64,000 bases of DNA from JANOBD01 sp031411495 (GTDB taxonomy: Bacteria; Planctomycetota; Phycisphaerae; Tepidisphaerales; Tepidisphaeraceae): assembly GCA_031411495.1 (NCBI GenBank), contig JANOBD010000180.1:67072-131071 (forward strand), written 5' to 3'. The translations under genes and the position numbers were made by a program. Positions 51,244-59,942 of this stretch are shown one piece after another (within the stretch, counting starts at the first letter, position 1; every line of letters begins with the position of its first letter). The notes under the pieces were generated by a model. That model was not told the origin of the DNA. It worked only from the letters and a program-made list of their open reading frames with translations, and did no database searches.

Positions 51244-52500
51244 ATGCCCGCACGTAGAGGCCTTTCGTCCATTCGATGGTCAATTTATGCCGGCGCGATC
51301 GTATTGCTGGCGGTCGCGGCGATCACGACACTCCGCTTTTTTCGCACCAGCGTGGTCGTCACGACGCCGGTTGAAGGCCCGGTCATCCGTGCCGTCTACG
51401 CCACCGGTACTGTCGAGCCCGAGCGCGAGTTCCCCATCCGCGCTACCAACGAGGGCACGCTGGAGAAGGTGTTTGTTGACAAGGGCAGTCCCGTCAAGGC
51501 CGGCGATAAGGTGGCGCAGATTGTCGATCCGGCGCTGCTCTACTCGGTCGACCAGGCACAGGCCGATGTGAACGAAAAGGTCGCCCGCGCCGACGTGGCT
51601 ACCTCGCCGGTGCTCTCGGAATACGACGCGCGGATCAAGGCCGCCACAGAGCAGCTTGGGATCGCCAAACGCGAGGAGAAACGACTGCGCGACGCCTACG
51701 AAGCCGGAGGCGGCTCTCAAAGCGACGTCGACCGCGCCAGCGACAGGACGCAGACCATGTGGGCGGCGCTTGAAGGATTCAAGAGCCAGCGGGGAAGCAA
51801 GGTGCTCGAACTGACCCGCGAGGTCGAGCTCGCGCAGAGTGCGCTGAAGATCGCGCAATGGAAACTGAGTCAGCAGCTTCTGACCAGCCCGATCGATGGG
51901 GTTGTTCTGAATCGACCGATATCGCAGGGCACACGCGTCGCGGTGAATGAAGTGATCATGCGCGTCGCCGATGCAACACCGCAGAAGCTCGTGATGCGGG
52001 CGGCGGTTGACGAGGAGGACATCACCTCCGTACACGTCGGCCAGAAGGTGATCATGACGCTCTACGCGTTCGAGCACGCGAAGTTCGAAGGAAGAGTCCG
52101 AACGATCTACGACGAAGCCGACGTGAATCGCAGGACTTTTGAAGTCGATATCGAAATCCTCGAGCCCAACGATCGGTTCCAGCCCGGCATGACCGGCGAA
52201 CTCGCCTTCGTGGTCGCCGAGAAGGAGAAGGCGCTGATCGTCCCGAGCCAGGCGGTTCAGGGTGGCGCGATCTACGTGGTGGCAGGCGGGCGGATCGAGA
52301 AGCGTGAGCCGCTGCTCGGCGTGGCAGCGGTCGACCGGGTCGAAATCGTCGGCGGACTCGAACGTGGCGACGAGGTCGTCATCTCGCCGGTCACTCCAGC
52401 CATGATCGGTAAAGCTGCGAGCGTGAAAAGGATGGACCCGCGCGAAGCGGCCGGCCTGAACAAGAAGGAAGAAGCCAAACCGTTCAACCCGATGAGATAG
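51244..52500 (+). CDS. Periplasmic adaptor (HlyD/MacA-type membrane fusion protein)
   Basis: 418 residues. An N-terminal anchor helix (SIYAGAIVLLAVAAITTLRFF), then VRAVYATGTVEPEREFPIRA-like barrel strands (here IRAVYATGTVEPE), a lipoyl half (FVDKGSPVKAGDKVAQIVDP near 78), a long coiled-coil hairpin (about 105-210, AATEQLGIAKREEKRLRDAY) and the returning LTSPIDGVVLNRPISQGTRV near 212. Together with the permease and ATPase downstream it forms a tripartite MacAB-like efflux or lipoprotein-type exporter. First gene of the operon. Confidence 0.92.
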   Translation: MPARRGLSSIRWSIYAGAIVLLAVAAITTLRFFRTSVVVTTPVEGPVIRAVYATGTVEPEREFPIRATNEGTLEKVFVDKGSPVKAGDKVAQIVDPALLYSVDQAQADVNEKVARADVATSPVLSEYDARIKAATEQLGIAKREEKRLRDAYEAGGGSQSDVDRASDRTQTMWAALEGFKSQRGSKVLELTREVELAQSALKIAQWKLSQQLLTSPIDGVVLNRPISQGTRVAVNEVIMRVADATPQKLVMRAAVDEEDITSVHVGQKVIMTLYAFEHAKFEGRVRTIYDEADVNRRTFEVDIEILEPNDRFQPGMTGELAFVVAEKEKALIVPSQAVQGGAIYVVAGGRIEKREPLLGVAAVDRVEIVGGLERGDEVVISPVTPAMIGKAASVKRMDPREAAGLNKKEEAKPFNPMR

Positions 52501-52610
52501 CAGTGGAGAGTGAGAAGTCGAGAGTGAAGAGTTTCAGAGACAAGTGTCATCTGCGTGTCCCAGTTCTCGCCTGCAACGCTCGACTATCCACTCACAACTT
52601 CCGACTGACC
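52501..52610. repeat. Quasi-palindromic spacer element, AGTGGAGAGT family (copy 2)
   Basis: Begins right at the stop of the adaptor gene with CAGTGGAGAGTGAGAAGTCG followed by AGAGTGAAGAGT. The right arm CGACTATCCACTCACAACTT followed by CCGACT is the decayed complement. Same family as the element at 33537. Confidence 0.6.
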
Positions 52611-52614
52611 CGAC

Positions 52615-53862
52615 ATGAACGCCTTCATCGCCACACGCTACCTGCTCACCCATATGCGACAGACGCTGATCTGCATCGCCGGTGTGGTCATCAGCGTGAT
52701 GATGTTCATCACGATGCTTTCGATGATGCAGGGCTTTACCGACAAGTTCATCATCGAGACGGTCGAATCGTCCGGGCACATCACCATTCATGATGAGCCG
52801 CGTGAAACGCGTTCGAAGATCCTCGAGCGAGTCGTGAATACGCCGGATGCCGTCTTGTCCCTTGAGGGAAACAAGCCGCGCGACCAGGTGAAGAAAATCA
52901 AGAACCCGACCGGCTTGCTGGCGACGATCCTCCGGATGCCCGGTGTGGTCGACGCGGCACCCGTCGTGAACGGCGACGCGACCATCACCTACGGTACCAA
53001 GACCTACCCGCTCCAGATCATCGGCTGCGAACCGCGTCGGCAGACGGCGGTTACCACCATCGGCGAGAAAATCGTCGACGGTTCATTCGACCGCCTGAAG
53101 ACATCCGCGAACGGAATCGTCATCGGCAGGGGCGTCGCGCTCACGCTCGGCGTCCAACTCGACGATTCGATCACGCTCACCTCCAGCACCGGCGGCGTGC
53201 TGTTCGCCAAGATCGTCGGCATCTTCGACACCGGCGTTACGCCCGTCGACTACGGCCGCGGGTACATGATGCTCAGCAGTGCCCAGACGCTGCTGGACCG
53301 AAAAAACATCATCAACGAAATCGTCATCCGCACCGACGACTACAACCAGGCCGAGCTGATCGCGTCGCGCATCGAAGCCATCTGCGGCTACAAGACCGAA
53401 GGGTGGAAGGAAGCCAACGCCAACTTCCTCAAGATCTTCGCCGTGCAGACGGTCATCACCTACATCATCACCGGTGCGCTGATGATCGTGGCGGCGTTTG
53501 GCGTGCTGAACATCCTGATCATGGCCGTTCTCGAACGCGTGAACGACATCGCCATCCTCAAAAGCTTCGGCTATTCGCGCGGCGACATCACGCACATCTA
53601 CCTGTTCCAGGGCTTCGTCATTGCCGTCTTCGGATCCATTGCCGGACTGATCAGCGCCAAACTGGCCGTCGAAGGCCTGCGGCGCTTGCCAATCAAGATG
53701 GAAGGGCTTGTGCGGGCCGAGGGATTGCTGATGAGTGAGCACCTGAGCAGCTACGTCATGGCGTGCGCGATGGTGACGGTGATCGTGCTGATCGCATCGG
53801 TCTATCCTGCACGACGCGCGGCGAAGTTTGATCCGGTGGAGGTGATTCGGGGGGCACATTGA
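52615..53862 (+). CDS. ABC exporter permease (MacB/LolC-type, FtsX domain)
   Basis: 415 residues. Short cytoplasmic N-terminus, TM1 (LICIAGVVISVMMFITMLSM), a large periplasmic domain (about 45-270) and three C-terminal FtsX-domain helices (ITGALMIVAAFGVLNILIMA near 288; FVIAVFGSIAGLISAKLAVE; MACAMVTVIVLIASVYPARR) ending in AAKFDPVEVIRG. This is the topology of MacB, LolC and LolE. It works with the ATPase encoded after the repeat element. Confidence 0.93.
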   Translation: MNAFIATRYLLTHMRQTLICIAGVVISVMMFITMLSMMQGFTDKFIIETVESSGHITIHDEPRETRSKILERVVNTPDAVLSLEGNKPRDQVKKIKNPTGLLATILRMPGVVDAAPVVNGDATITYGTKTYPLQIIGCEPRRQTAVTTIGEKIVDGSFDRLKTSANGIVIGRGVALTLGVQLDDSITLTSSTGGVLFAKIVGIFDTGVTPVDYGRGYMMLSSAQTLLDRKNIINEIVIRTDDYNQAELIASRIEAICGYKTEGWKEANANFLKIFAVQTVITYIITGALMIVAAFGVLNILIMAVLERVNDIAILKSFGYSRGDITHIYLFQGFVIAVFGSIAGLISAKLAVEGLRRLPIKMEGLVRAEGLLMSEHLSSYVMACAMVTVIVLIASVYPARRAAKFDPVEVIRGAH

Positions 53863-53868
53863 TCGTTG

Positions 53869-54047
53869 GAAACACGGAGGCACGGAGACACGGAGAAGGA
53901 AAAACGATGGACGAGGATTTCGCAGATTGCGCTAATAAAAAGAGAATGGCGGAAGTGTCTGCTTCTGCTTTCTCTTCTACATCTGCGCATTCTGCGAAAT
54001 CCTTGTCGACTTCGTCCTCCGTGGCTCCGTGCCTCAGTGGTGAAAAC
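53869..54047. repeat. Nested quasi-palindromic element, CACGGAGG family (copy 2) with inner TTTCGCAGATT element
   Basis: Outer arms AACACGGAGGCACGGAGACA plus CGGAG (53871-53895) and CCTCCGTGGCTCCGTGCCTC plus AGTGG (54017-54041). Inner arms GGATTTCGCAGATTGCGC (53915-53932) and GCGCATTCTGCGAAATCC (53985-54002). One element sits inside another and both are read into the ABC ATPase frame. Confidence 0.7.
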
Positions 54048-54797
54048 AGACCTATCATCGAAGCCCGCAACGTACACCGCTACCTCGGCGAAGGCGATAC
54101 CGCGGCACACATTCTCAAGGGCGTCGACATCTCGATCGGGCGACGAGAGTATGTCTCGATCGTGGGCCAATCCGGCTCCGGGAAGAGCACACTGCTTTAT
54201 CTACTTGGTGGTCTCGATCGGCCTACAAAAAAGACGCCGGACGGGCAGGTCATCGATCCCGCGAGCAAGATCTACATCGACGGCCTCGATACCACCCAGA
54301 TGGGCGACGCTGAACTCGCGATGGCACGGAACGAGAAAATCGGCTTCGTGTTCCAGTTCCACTACCTGCTCAAGGAGTTCAGCGCGGCGGAAAACGTCGC
54401 GCTGCCGATGTTGAAGCTTGGCCGATTGCGGAAAAAAGACGCGATGGACCGTGCCGTCTCGTTGCTGAAGCAATTCGGGCTCGAATCGAAAGCCACGCGG
54501 CGCGCGAACCGACTCAGCGGCGGCGAGCAGCAGCGCGTCGCGATCGCCCGTGCGCTGGCGAACGAGCCGGCCGTCATCCTCGCGGATGAACCGACCGGCA
54601 ATCTCGACAAGAAGAATGCCGACAAGGTAGCCGAAATCTTCGACTCTCTCGGTTCGGGAGGGCAGACGATCGTGTACGTCACGCACGATCGCGAACTGGC
54701 GGCCCGCGCAACGCGACAGATCCGGATGGAGGATGGATTGATCGCGTCAGACGTGACGCGGGCGGGATCGATTTCAGCAATAACGAAAGCGTTGTAG
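53907..54797 (+). CDS. ABC transporter ATP-binding subunit (LolD/MacB type) with repeat-derived N-terminus
   Basis: ATPase of the tripartite exporter. Walker A VGQSGSGKSTLLYLLGG, signature LSGGEQQRVAIARAL, Walker B VILADEPTGNLDKKNAD and the H-loop YVTHDRE are complete; the Q-loop is in FQFHYLLKEFSA. The conserved domain begins only at IIEARNVHRYLGEGD (near 54,054). ATG at 53907 has AGAAGGA 6 nt upstream but would place a 49-residue Ser/Ala/Lys stretch encoded by the nested repeat before the domain. GTG at 54021 would give a normal-length protein. Either the repeat supplies a real N-terminus or the true start is 54021. Confidence 0.85.
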   Translation: MDEDFADCANKKRMAEVSASAFSSTSAHSAKSLSTSSSVAPCLSGENRPIIEARNVHRYLGEGDTAAHILKGVDISIGRREYVSIVGQSGSGKSTLLYLLGGLDRPTKKTPDGQVIDPASKIYIDGLDTTQMGDAELAMARNEKIGFVFQFHYLLKEFSAAENVALPMLKLGRLRKKDAMDRAVSLLKQFGLESKATRRANRLSGGEQQRVAIARALANEPAVILADEPTGNLDKKNADKVAEIFDSLGSGGQTIVYVTHDRELAARATRQIRMEDGLIASDVTRAGSISAITKAL

Positions 54798-54891
54798 CCG
54801 AGCGGTTGTTGGCGCCGGCGCACCAGAGACGCGAGCAGGCTCGTGGCTACACGGCGCACTCGGATCGCCAAACATCAGGCCACCAGCTCAA

Positions 54892-55854
54892 TCATCTCCA
54901 GTTGACATCGCTCCGCGCATCGATCGGATGTTTCTGCCGGACCATGTCGATCGCCGCGATGTCTGTCGCATCGAGGTTCTTGGGGACGATGATTTTCACA
55001 ACGCAGTGCTGATCGCCTTTTTCCGCGCCGCGATGCGCGCCCGCACCCTTGATGCGCAACTTCGCACCGCTGTTGGTTCCCGGCGGGATGGTGATCGTCA
55101 CCCGGCCGTCGAGCGTGGGGACGGTGACCGTTGTGCCTAGCAGCGCCTCGTACAGGCTCACCGGCACGTCCAGAAGCACGTCCAGGCCTTCGCGGCGGTA
55201 GTAGGGGTGATCCTGGATCTGCACGATGACGTAGAGGTCGCCTTGCCCGGCCGGCCCCATCGCGCCGCGGCCCTTGATGCGGATGCGATTGCCGGTTTTC
55301 ACGCCGGCGGGGATTTTCACGTCGATCTTCTCGATCTCGCCGCCTCGGTTGATCGAAATCGGAAGCGCCGTGCCGCGTGCGGCCTGCTCGAAGCTGAGGC
55401 TGATCGGATATTCCACCTCGCTGGCACCTGGGTGTTCCATGCCTTCCGCAGCGCCGCGCGGCCGACGGCCGCGCTTGAAGGGTCCCTTCTTGTTGAAGAG
55501 CTGTTCGAAGATGTCGGCAAACTGACCGCCCTGGAAGTCGCTCGGGTCGATGTCTTCCGCGTAGGCGCCGTACGGATTGCCCGATCCCTGTGCCGCGTGT
55601 TCGTACGGGTTCGCGGTCTGATAGGGGTTGGGCTGCGGCCCGGCGTGGCCGAACTGATCGTAGTTCTTTCGTTTGTCCGGGTCCGACAGCACATCGTACG
55701 CTTCCTGAACTTCCTGAAACTTTTTAGTCGAACTCGAGTCACTTTTGTTCGCATCCGGATGGTATTTGCGCACGAGCCGACGGTGGGCGCCGCGGATTTC
55801 ATCCGCGCTGGCGGTTTTGGCTACGCCGAGGATTTCGTAATAGTCGCGAGGCAT
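54892..55854 (-). CDS. DnaJ/CbpA-like co-chaperone without zinc finger
   Basis: 320 residues. J-domain at 1-68 (RDYYEILGVAKTASADEIRG, HPD at about 33-35, YDVLSDPDKRKNYDQFG), a Gly/Pro/Asn-rich linker, then two DnaJ C-terminal beta-domains (TALPISINRGGEIEKIDVKI; GRVTITIPPGTNSGAKLRIK). The four CxxCxGxG zinc motifs of true DnaJ are absent, so it is a class II (CbpA-like) partner of DnaK. A repeat element separates it from gltX. Confidence 0.93.
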   Translation of the reverse strand: MPRDYYEILGVAKTASADEIRGAHRRLVRKYHPDANKSDSSSTKKFQEVQEAYDVLSDPDKRKNYDQFGHAGPQPNPYQTANPYEHAAQGSGNPYGAYAEDIDPSDFQGGQFADIFEQLFNKKGPFKRGRRPRGAAEGMEHPGASEVEYPISLSFEQAARGTALPISINRGGEIEKIDVKIPAGVKTGNRIRIKGRGAMGPAGQGDLYVIVQIQDHPYYRREGLDVLLDVPVSLYEALLGTTVTVPTLDGRVTITIPPGTNSGAKLRIKGAGAHRGAEKGDQHCVVKIIVPKNLDATDIAAIDMVRQKHPIDARSDVNWR

Positions 55855-55862
55855 TCTTTCCT

Positions 55863-55970
55863 AACCACAGATAAACGCAGATGAACGCAGATAAAACTGA
55901 AAGCGGAACGGCCGCACCGGTTTAGCACCGAGGCCGCATCTCTGTTTATCCATGTTCATCGGCGGTTTCA
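55863..55970. repeat. Quasi-palindromic spacer element, AACGCAGAT family
   Basis: Left arm ACCACAGATAAACGCAGATG followed by AACGCAGATAAA. The right arm ATCTCTGTTTATCCATGTTC followed by ATCGGCGGTTT is the decayed complement. It occupies the dnaJ-gltX spacer. Confidence 0.65.
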
Positions 55971-55974
55971 AATC

Positions 55975-57606
55975 TTAGGCAGTCACTTTGAGACAACGAT
56001 CGATGCGTTTGAGCGTGCGGTCCTTGCCGAGAAACGCGAGCGTTTCGAAGATCGGCGGGCTCACGCTGCTTCCACTCACCGCGACACGCAACGGCTGCGC
56101 GACTTTGCCCAGTACCAGGCCGCTCGACCGGACGAAGTCTTCGAGCGATGCCTCGAGTTTCCCCGCCGTCCAGTCCGCGACTTCTGTAAGGTGCGCGCGG
56201 ACCTCGCCGAGCACTTTCAGGCCCTGTCCGTCGTCCTTTTTCAGCACCTTGTCGACTGTCTTCGCGTCGTACTCGATCGCCTCATCCGCCACGAAGAAGA
56301 ACCGATTCTTTTCGTCGAGTTCGCTGAGCACGTGAAAGCCAGCGTTCATTTTCAGGATATGCGTCAGTTCCGCGTCGCTGGCCTTGTTCAGCATCGAGTT
56401 CGGGTTGACCGACAGCCAATCCTTGATCGCCGCGAGCTGTCGATCCATCGGCGCCTTGCCAAACCAGTCGGTGCTGAAGGATTTAAGCTTCTCGCGGTTG
56501 AACTTCGGATTGTTGGAAACGAGCCGATCGATCGAGAACTTTTCGATCATCTCGTTGATGGTCATCTGCTCGAGATCACCCCCGGGGCTCCAGCCTTGGA
56601 GCGCGAGAAAGTTGAGCAAGACTTCGGGCGTATAACCGTTCTTGCGGAAGTCATGGATCATGATTTCCGGCAGATCGGTTTCCTTCAGCCCGACGACGGC
56701 CATGATTTTTGGCTGCTCCGTGAGATCCAGTTGCATCGTGTCCGTGGCGATCCAACTCGCGAGTCGATCGGCGGTCACTCCGGTCGCCGCGCTGAGGTCC
56801 TGCGCCGTCTTCTTGTTGTTGCGCATCCAATCCTGGACGCGCTTGCGGATCCTGCGGTCGCGGTCGCGCTTGCTGAGCTTCTCGCCGTTCTCCGGGTTCA
56901 GCATCGTGCTGACGTGCGCGTAGATGGGCCTCTCGTAGCCAAGCGCTTCCTGCAACGCGATGTGATTCATCGTGTTCAGGAGGTGTTCGAAGCCGCGCAG
57001 AACATGCGTCACGCCCATCTCGGCGTCATCGACGACGACGCCGAAGTGGTACGTCGGCATTCCATCCGTCTTCCGAATCACGAAATCCTGGACCTCGTAA
57101 GGCGAAATAGTCACATCCTTATCGAGCGCGACGTCTCGGAACTTGTACTCCTTCACCGGCATCGCAAATCGAATGACCGGGGTGCGGCCTTCATCCTTGT
57201 ATTTCTCGATCTGCTCCGGTGTGTAGTTGGGCTTCACGTAGCGATACGCGCGCTTGGCGCGCGTGGCGGCCTCTTTCAAAACGTCCAGCTCGGCGTTGGT
57301 TTCCCACGCCTCGTAGGCCTTTCCCTCGCCGAGCATCTTGTCGATGATCCTGTTGTAGACATCCAGACGCTTGGACTGGTAGACGAGCTCGGCATTGTCC
57401 CAGTTGAGACCGAGCCACTTGAGGTCCTCGAGAAGCTGGCGGACGGCGTCTTCGGTGGAGCGTGCGAGGTCGGTGTCCTCGATGCGCAGCAGGAACTTTC
57501 CGCCGGTGTGCTTTGCCAGCAGCCAGTTGAAAAGCGCAGTGCGTGCGCCACCCACATGAAGGTAGCCAGTAGGCGAAGGCGCGAAACGGGTGACGACGGT
57601 TGGCAT
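55975..57606 (-). CDS. gltX: Glutamyl-tRNA synthetase with an inserted helix-turn-helix-like segment
   Basis: Charges tRNA-Glu (and possibly tRNA-Gln). 543 residues. The HIGH region reads RFAPSPTGYLHVGGARTALF near 7, and DTDLARSTEDAVRQLLEDL and HVSTMLNPENGEKLSKRD follow; the KMSKS equivalent lies near 240. Immediately after it, about 63 extra residues (about 247-310) precede the usual FRKNGYTPEVLLNFLALQGW. The insert contains AQDLSAATGVTADRLASWIA, which looks like a lambda-repressor-type helix-turn-helix. ATG at 57606 was chosen by homology. It lies 10 nt after pssA, in a psd-pssA-gltX unit. Confidence 0.95.
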   Translation of the reverse strand: MPTVVTRFAPSPTGYLHVGGARTALFNWLLAKHTGGKFLLRIEDTDLARSTEDAVRQLLEDLKWLGLNWDNAELVYQSKRLDVYNRIIDKMLGEGKAYEAWETNAELDVLKEAATRAKRAYRYVKPNYTPEQIEKYKDEGRTPVIRFAMPVKEYKFRDVALDKDVTISPYEVQDFVIRKTDGMPTYHFGVVVDDAEMGVTHVLRGFEHLLNTMNHIALQEALGYERPIYAHVSTMLNPENGEKLSKRDRDRRIRKRVQDWMRNNKKTAQDLSAATGVTADRLASWIATDTMQLDLTEQPKIMAVVGLKETDLPEIMIHDFRKNGYTPEVLLNFLALQGWSPGGDLEQMTINEMIEKFSIDRLVSNNPKFNREKLKSFSTDWFGKAPMDRQLAAIKDWLSVNPNSMLNKASDAELTHILKMNAGFHVLSELDEKNRFFFVADEAIEYDAKTVDKVLKKDDGQGLKVLGEVRAHLTEVADWTAGKLEASLEDFVRSSGLVLGKVAQPLRVAVSGSSVSPPIFETLAFLGKDRTLKRIDRCLKVTA

Positions 57607-57616
57607 AGTCCCGCGA

Positions 57617-58531
57617 TTATTGCGGCTGCGGAGTCGTCGGCAAGGTCTGCGCATGTTTCGCCGAGAGGAACTGCCTTCGCACGCGCAACCAGTAGATCGG
57701 CCCGACCATCACAAACAGCAGGCAGATCGTCGTCACCGTGTATTGCGTCCACGCAACCAGGAGCAGGACGAAGATCAGTGCCACGACCACTTTCCACAAG
57801 CTCTTTCGGCCGCGAAGCACCGTGTTCATCAGGTGCGGATAACGGATCTCGCTGACCATGAGCAGGGCACAGGTGAAGAGAATCGGCGGAATGAGGTAGA
57901 CCAACGATGCCGCGAAGTTGAAGCGATTGTCCGAAATGAGCTCTTCGTGGAGCAGGACGATCGAGACGACAGCCAGCCCCGCCGCCGGCGACGGCAGCCC
58001 TTGAAAGCTCTTGTGGTGCTGCTCGCCGTGCTCATTGGTGACGTTGAAACGGGCAAGTCGCATCGCGGCACACGCGACGTAGAGCGCGCCGACTGCCCAG
58101 ACGAGCCGAGAGATCGAAACCGGCAATTCGTGCGGGCCGACGGTCTTGAAGAGTTGCAGCGCGACGAACGCCGGCGCGACGCCAAAGCTGATGACGTCCG
58201 CCAACGAATCGAGCTGGCCGCCGAAGTCGGTGGTGTGGCGCGTCAGCCGGGCAAGGCGGCCGTCCAGGACGTCGAACATCGCCGCAAAGAAGATCATGTA
58301 GGCGGCCCAGAAGAACTTGTATTCGGCGAAGTGCCGGGCCCATTTGTCCTGTTCGAAATCGGATACGAGCGTCGTGATGTAGATGGCGCCGAACCCGCAA
58401 ATCGCATTGCCGAGCGTCGCCAGCGAGGGGAGAAAGAAAACCCCCTTCATCATCGCGGCGTGACCGCGCTTTCGAAGGCGCATTCGCCTCGGCGGGCGGT
58501 CGTGGGAGATGTTGTCGAATCGATCGGTCAT
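57617..58531 (-). CDS. pssA: CDP-diacylglycerol-serine O-phosphatidyltransferase
   Basis: Membrane enzyme of 304 residues that makes phosphatidylserine. The CDP-alcohol phosphotransferase signature DG(x)2AR(x)8G(x)3D(x)3D is complete in DVLDGRLARLTRHTTDFGGQ followed by LDSLAD (near 92). About eight hydrophobic helices. FLPSLATLGNAICGFGAIYI and LGVAPAFVALQL-like helices (here FGVAPAFVALQ) fit type II PssA. ATG at 58531 is preferred over a TTG two codons upstream. Psd is encoded next to it, so phosphatidylethanolamine synthesis is complete. Confidence 0.95.
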   Translation of the reverse strand: MTDRFDNISHDRPPRRMRLRKRGHAAMMKGVFFLPSLATLGNAICGFGAIYITTLVSDFEQDKWARHFAEYKFFWAAYMIFFAAMFDVLDGRLARLTRHTTDFGGQLDSLADVISFGVAPAFVALQLFKTVGPHELPVSISRLVWAVGALYVACAAMRLARFNVTNEHGEQHHKSFQGLPSPAAGLAVVSIVLLHEELISDNRFNFAASLVYLIPPILFTCALLMVSEIRYPHLMNTVLRGRKSLWKVVVALIFVLLLVAWTQYTVTTICLLFVMVGPIYWLRVRRQFLSAKHAQTLPTTPQPQ

Positions 58532-58599
58532 GGTCAATCGCAGTCAGAAGGCCAAATGCCTGTTGGACAACTCAGGCCCTTCGAACCTCAACGCTCATC

Positions 58600-59274
58600 C
58601 TACGCGATAGCATTCCCGGGCGCACCAAGCCTGGCGATGATCTGGCTGCCGCCGACCACCTTGTCGCCGACTTTCACCGTTATAACCGGCGCAAGCGAGC
58701 GCGAAATGGTCAGCTCGGTCCGGCTTCCGAACTTGATGAAGCCGATCCGGTCCCCGCGGTGAACCACGTCGCCGATTTTCGGCTCGCAGATGATCCGCTT
58801 GGCGATCAGCCCGGCGATCTGCCGCACCACGCACGTCGGCACGCCGGTGATCGGATCGGCCATCACGATCGTGTTCGCCTCGTTTTCCGCGCTGCACTCC
58901 TCGTGCTTGAGCGCGTTGATGAACTTGCCTTTCTTGTAGATCAGGTTGGTGATCTTCCCGTCACACGGCGCGCGGTTGCCGTGCACGTTAAAGACGTTGA
59001 GAAAGATGCCCACACGGACAGCGGGCCCGTTGAGGTACGGATCGTTCTCGATGTCCTTGATATCCGTGACGAGTCCGTCGGCGGGGCACACCATGATGCT
59101 GTGCTCGGTGGGAATCGTCCGATCCGGATCGCGGAAGAACGCCATCAACCAGAGCCACACCGGAAGCACCAGGAACGCCAGCGGCCACCACACCCAACCC
59201 AGCCCGGCACCAACCACTGCCAGCAGCAGTGTGCCCAGGATCATTTCCCATTTCCCGTGACGCGAAAACTTCAT
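58600..59274 (-). CDS. psd: Phosphatidylserine decarboxylase proenzyme
   Basis: 224 residues, the short Psd form. Two N-terminal membrane segments (EMILGTLLLAVVGAGLGWVW, PLAFLVLPVWLWLMAFF), then FRDPDRTIP, CPADGLVTDI and FLNVFNVHGNRAPCDGKI. The self-cleavage site that yields the pyruvoyl cofactor is the Gly-Ser in IGFIKFGSRTEL near 190. It converts phosphatidylserine to phosphatidylethanolamine. ATG at 59274 was chosen by family length. Confidence 0.94.
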   Translation of the reverse strand: MKFSRHGKWEMILGTLLLAVVGAGLGWVWWPLAFLVLPVWLWLMAFFRDPDRTIPTEHSIMVCPADGLVTDIKDIENDPYLNGPAVRVGIFLNVFNVHGNRAPCDGKITNLIYKKGKFINALKHEECSAENEANTIVMADPITGVPTCVVRQIAGLIAKRIICEPKIGDVVHRGDRIGFIKFGSRTELTISRSLAPVITVKVGDKVVGGSQIIARLGAPGNAIA

Positions 59275-59484
59275 ACCCCGACAGTATGCGAGGTCCCGCC
59301 GAAACCAAAACGAGGGGAAACCTGATGACGCAGTATGTGTGAGTGATGTCACCCAGAGGAGCTTTAGCGACGAAGAGTCTACGAAAGTGCGTGAGTAGTC
59401 CTCGCGCTTCTAAACCGCTTTGATCTCCTGCTAGATCCCTCGTCGGTAAACCTCCTCGGGATGACAGTCCTAAACGTCCGGAGA

Positions 59485-59907
59485 TCAATCGCATCCAAGC
59501 AGGTACACGAGGAGATCTTCGTTCCTCAGCGTGTTGGAGATCGTCTGCACGTGATGGAAACCGAGTTGCGTCAGCCAAGCCCGCGCGACGATGTGCGACT
59601 TCTGTTCCGTGTTGCAGATCACCCGGCGGAGGTAGGTTCCCCGCGCCCGCAGGAAACGGTCGGCCTCGCGCTGAACCTGTTTGAACACGCTCGTGCCGAC
59701 GCCCCGGCGTTGAAGCTCTGGAACCACGCGGATATCCAGCAGCTGGACGACGCCGTCGTTGGCGGTCGTGAACCACGACGCCGATGCGATCGCATTTTCG
59801 CCGTCGAGCAGCTCGATCGTCTGGGTGAAGGGCAGCTTCGATTTTCCCGAAGCGAGCGGCGAGGCGACATATCGGCCGTGTGCGACGGCGGGAGGAAGGA
59901 GGGACAT
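59485..59907 (-). CDS. GNAT family N-acetyltransferase
   Basis: 140 residues. Acetyl-CoA-binding motif A is VQLLDIRVVPELQRRGVGTS near 60, followed by VFKQVQREADRFLRARG. The C-terminus (RAWLTQLGFHHVQT) carries the usual beta-bulge strand. ATG at 59907 was preferred to an upstream frame that runs into a repeat element. Substrate unknown; no partner gene nearby. Confidence 0.82.
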   Translation of the reverse strand: MSLLPPAVAHGRYVASPLASGKSKLPFTQTIELLDGENAIASASWFTTANDGVVQLLDIRVVPELQRRGVGTSVFKQVQREADRFLRARGTYLRRVICNTEQKSHIVARAWLTQLGFHHVQTISNTLRNEDLLVYLLGCD

Positions 59908-59942
59908 GGCGAGTGAGATTCCTTGGTTGCCAGCGTCAATGC

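Noticed and set aside
54798..54891. Terminator between the ABC ATPase and dnaJ genes
   Set aside because: Only a 7-bp inverted repeat (TGTAGCC/GGCTACA) with a loop of about 40 nt; too weak to call.
56191..57855. Plus-strand open frame of 554 codons antisense to gltX
   Set aside because: Composition typical of an antisense shadow; it ends inside pssA and has no start context or motif.
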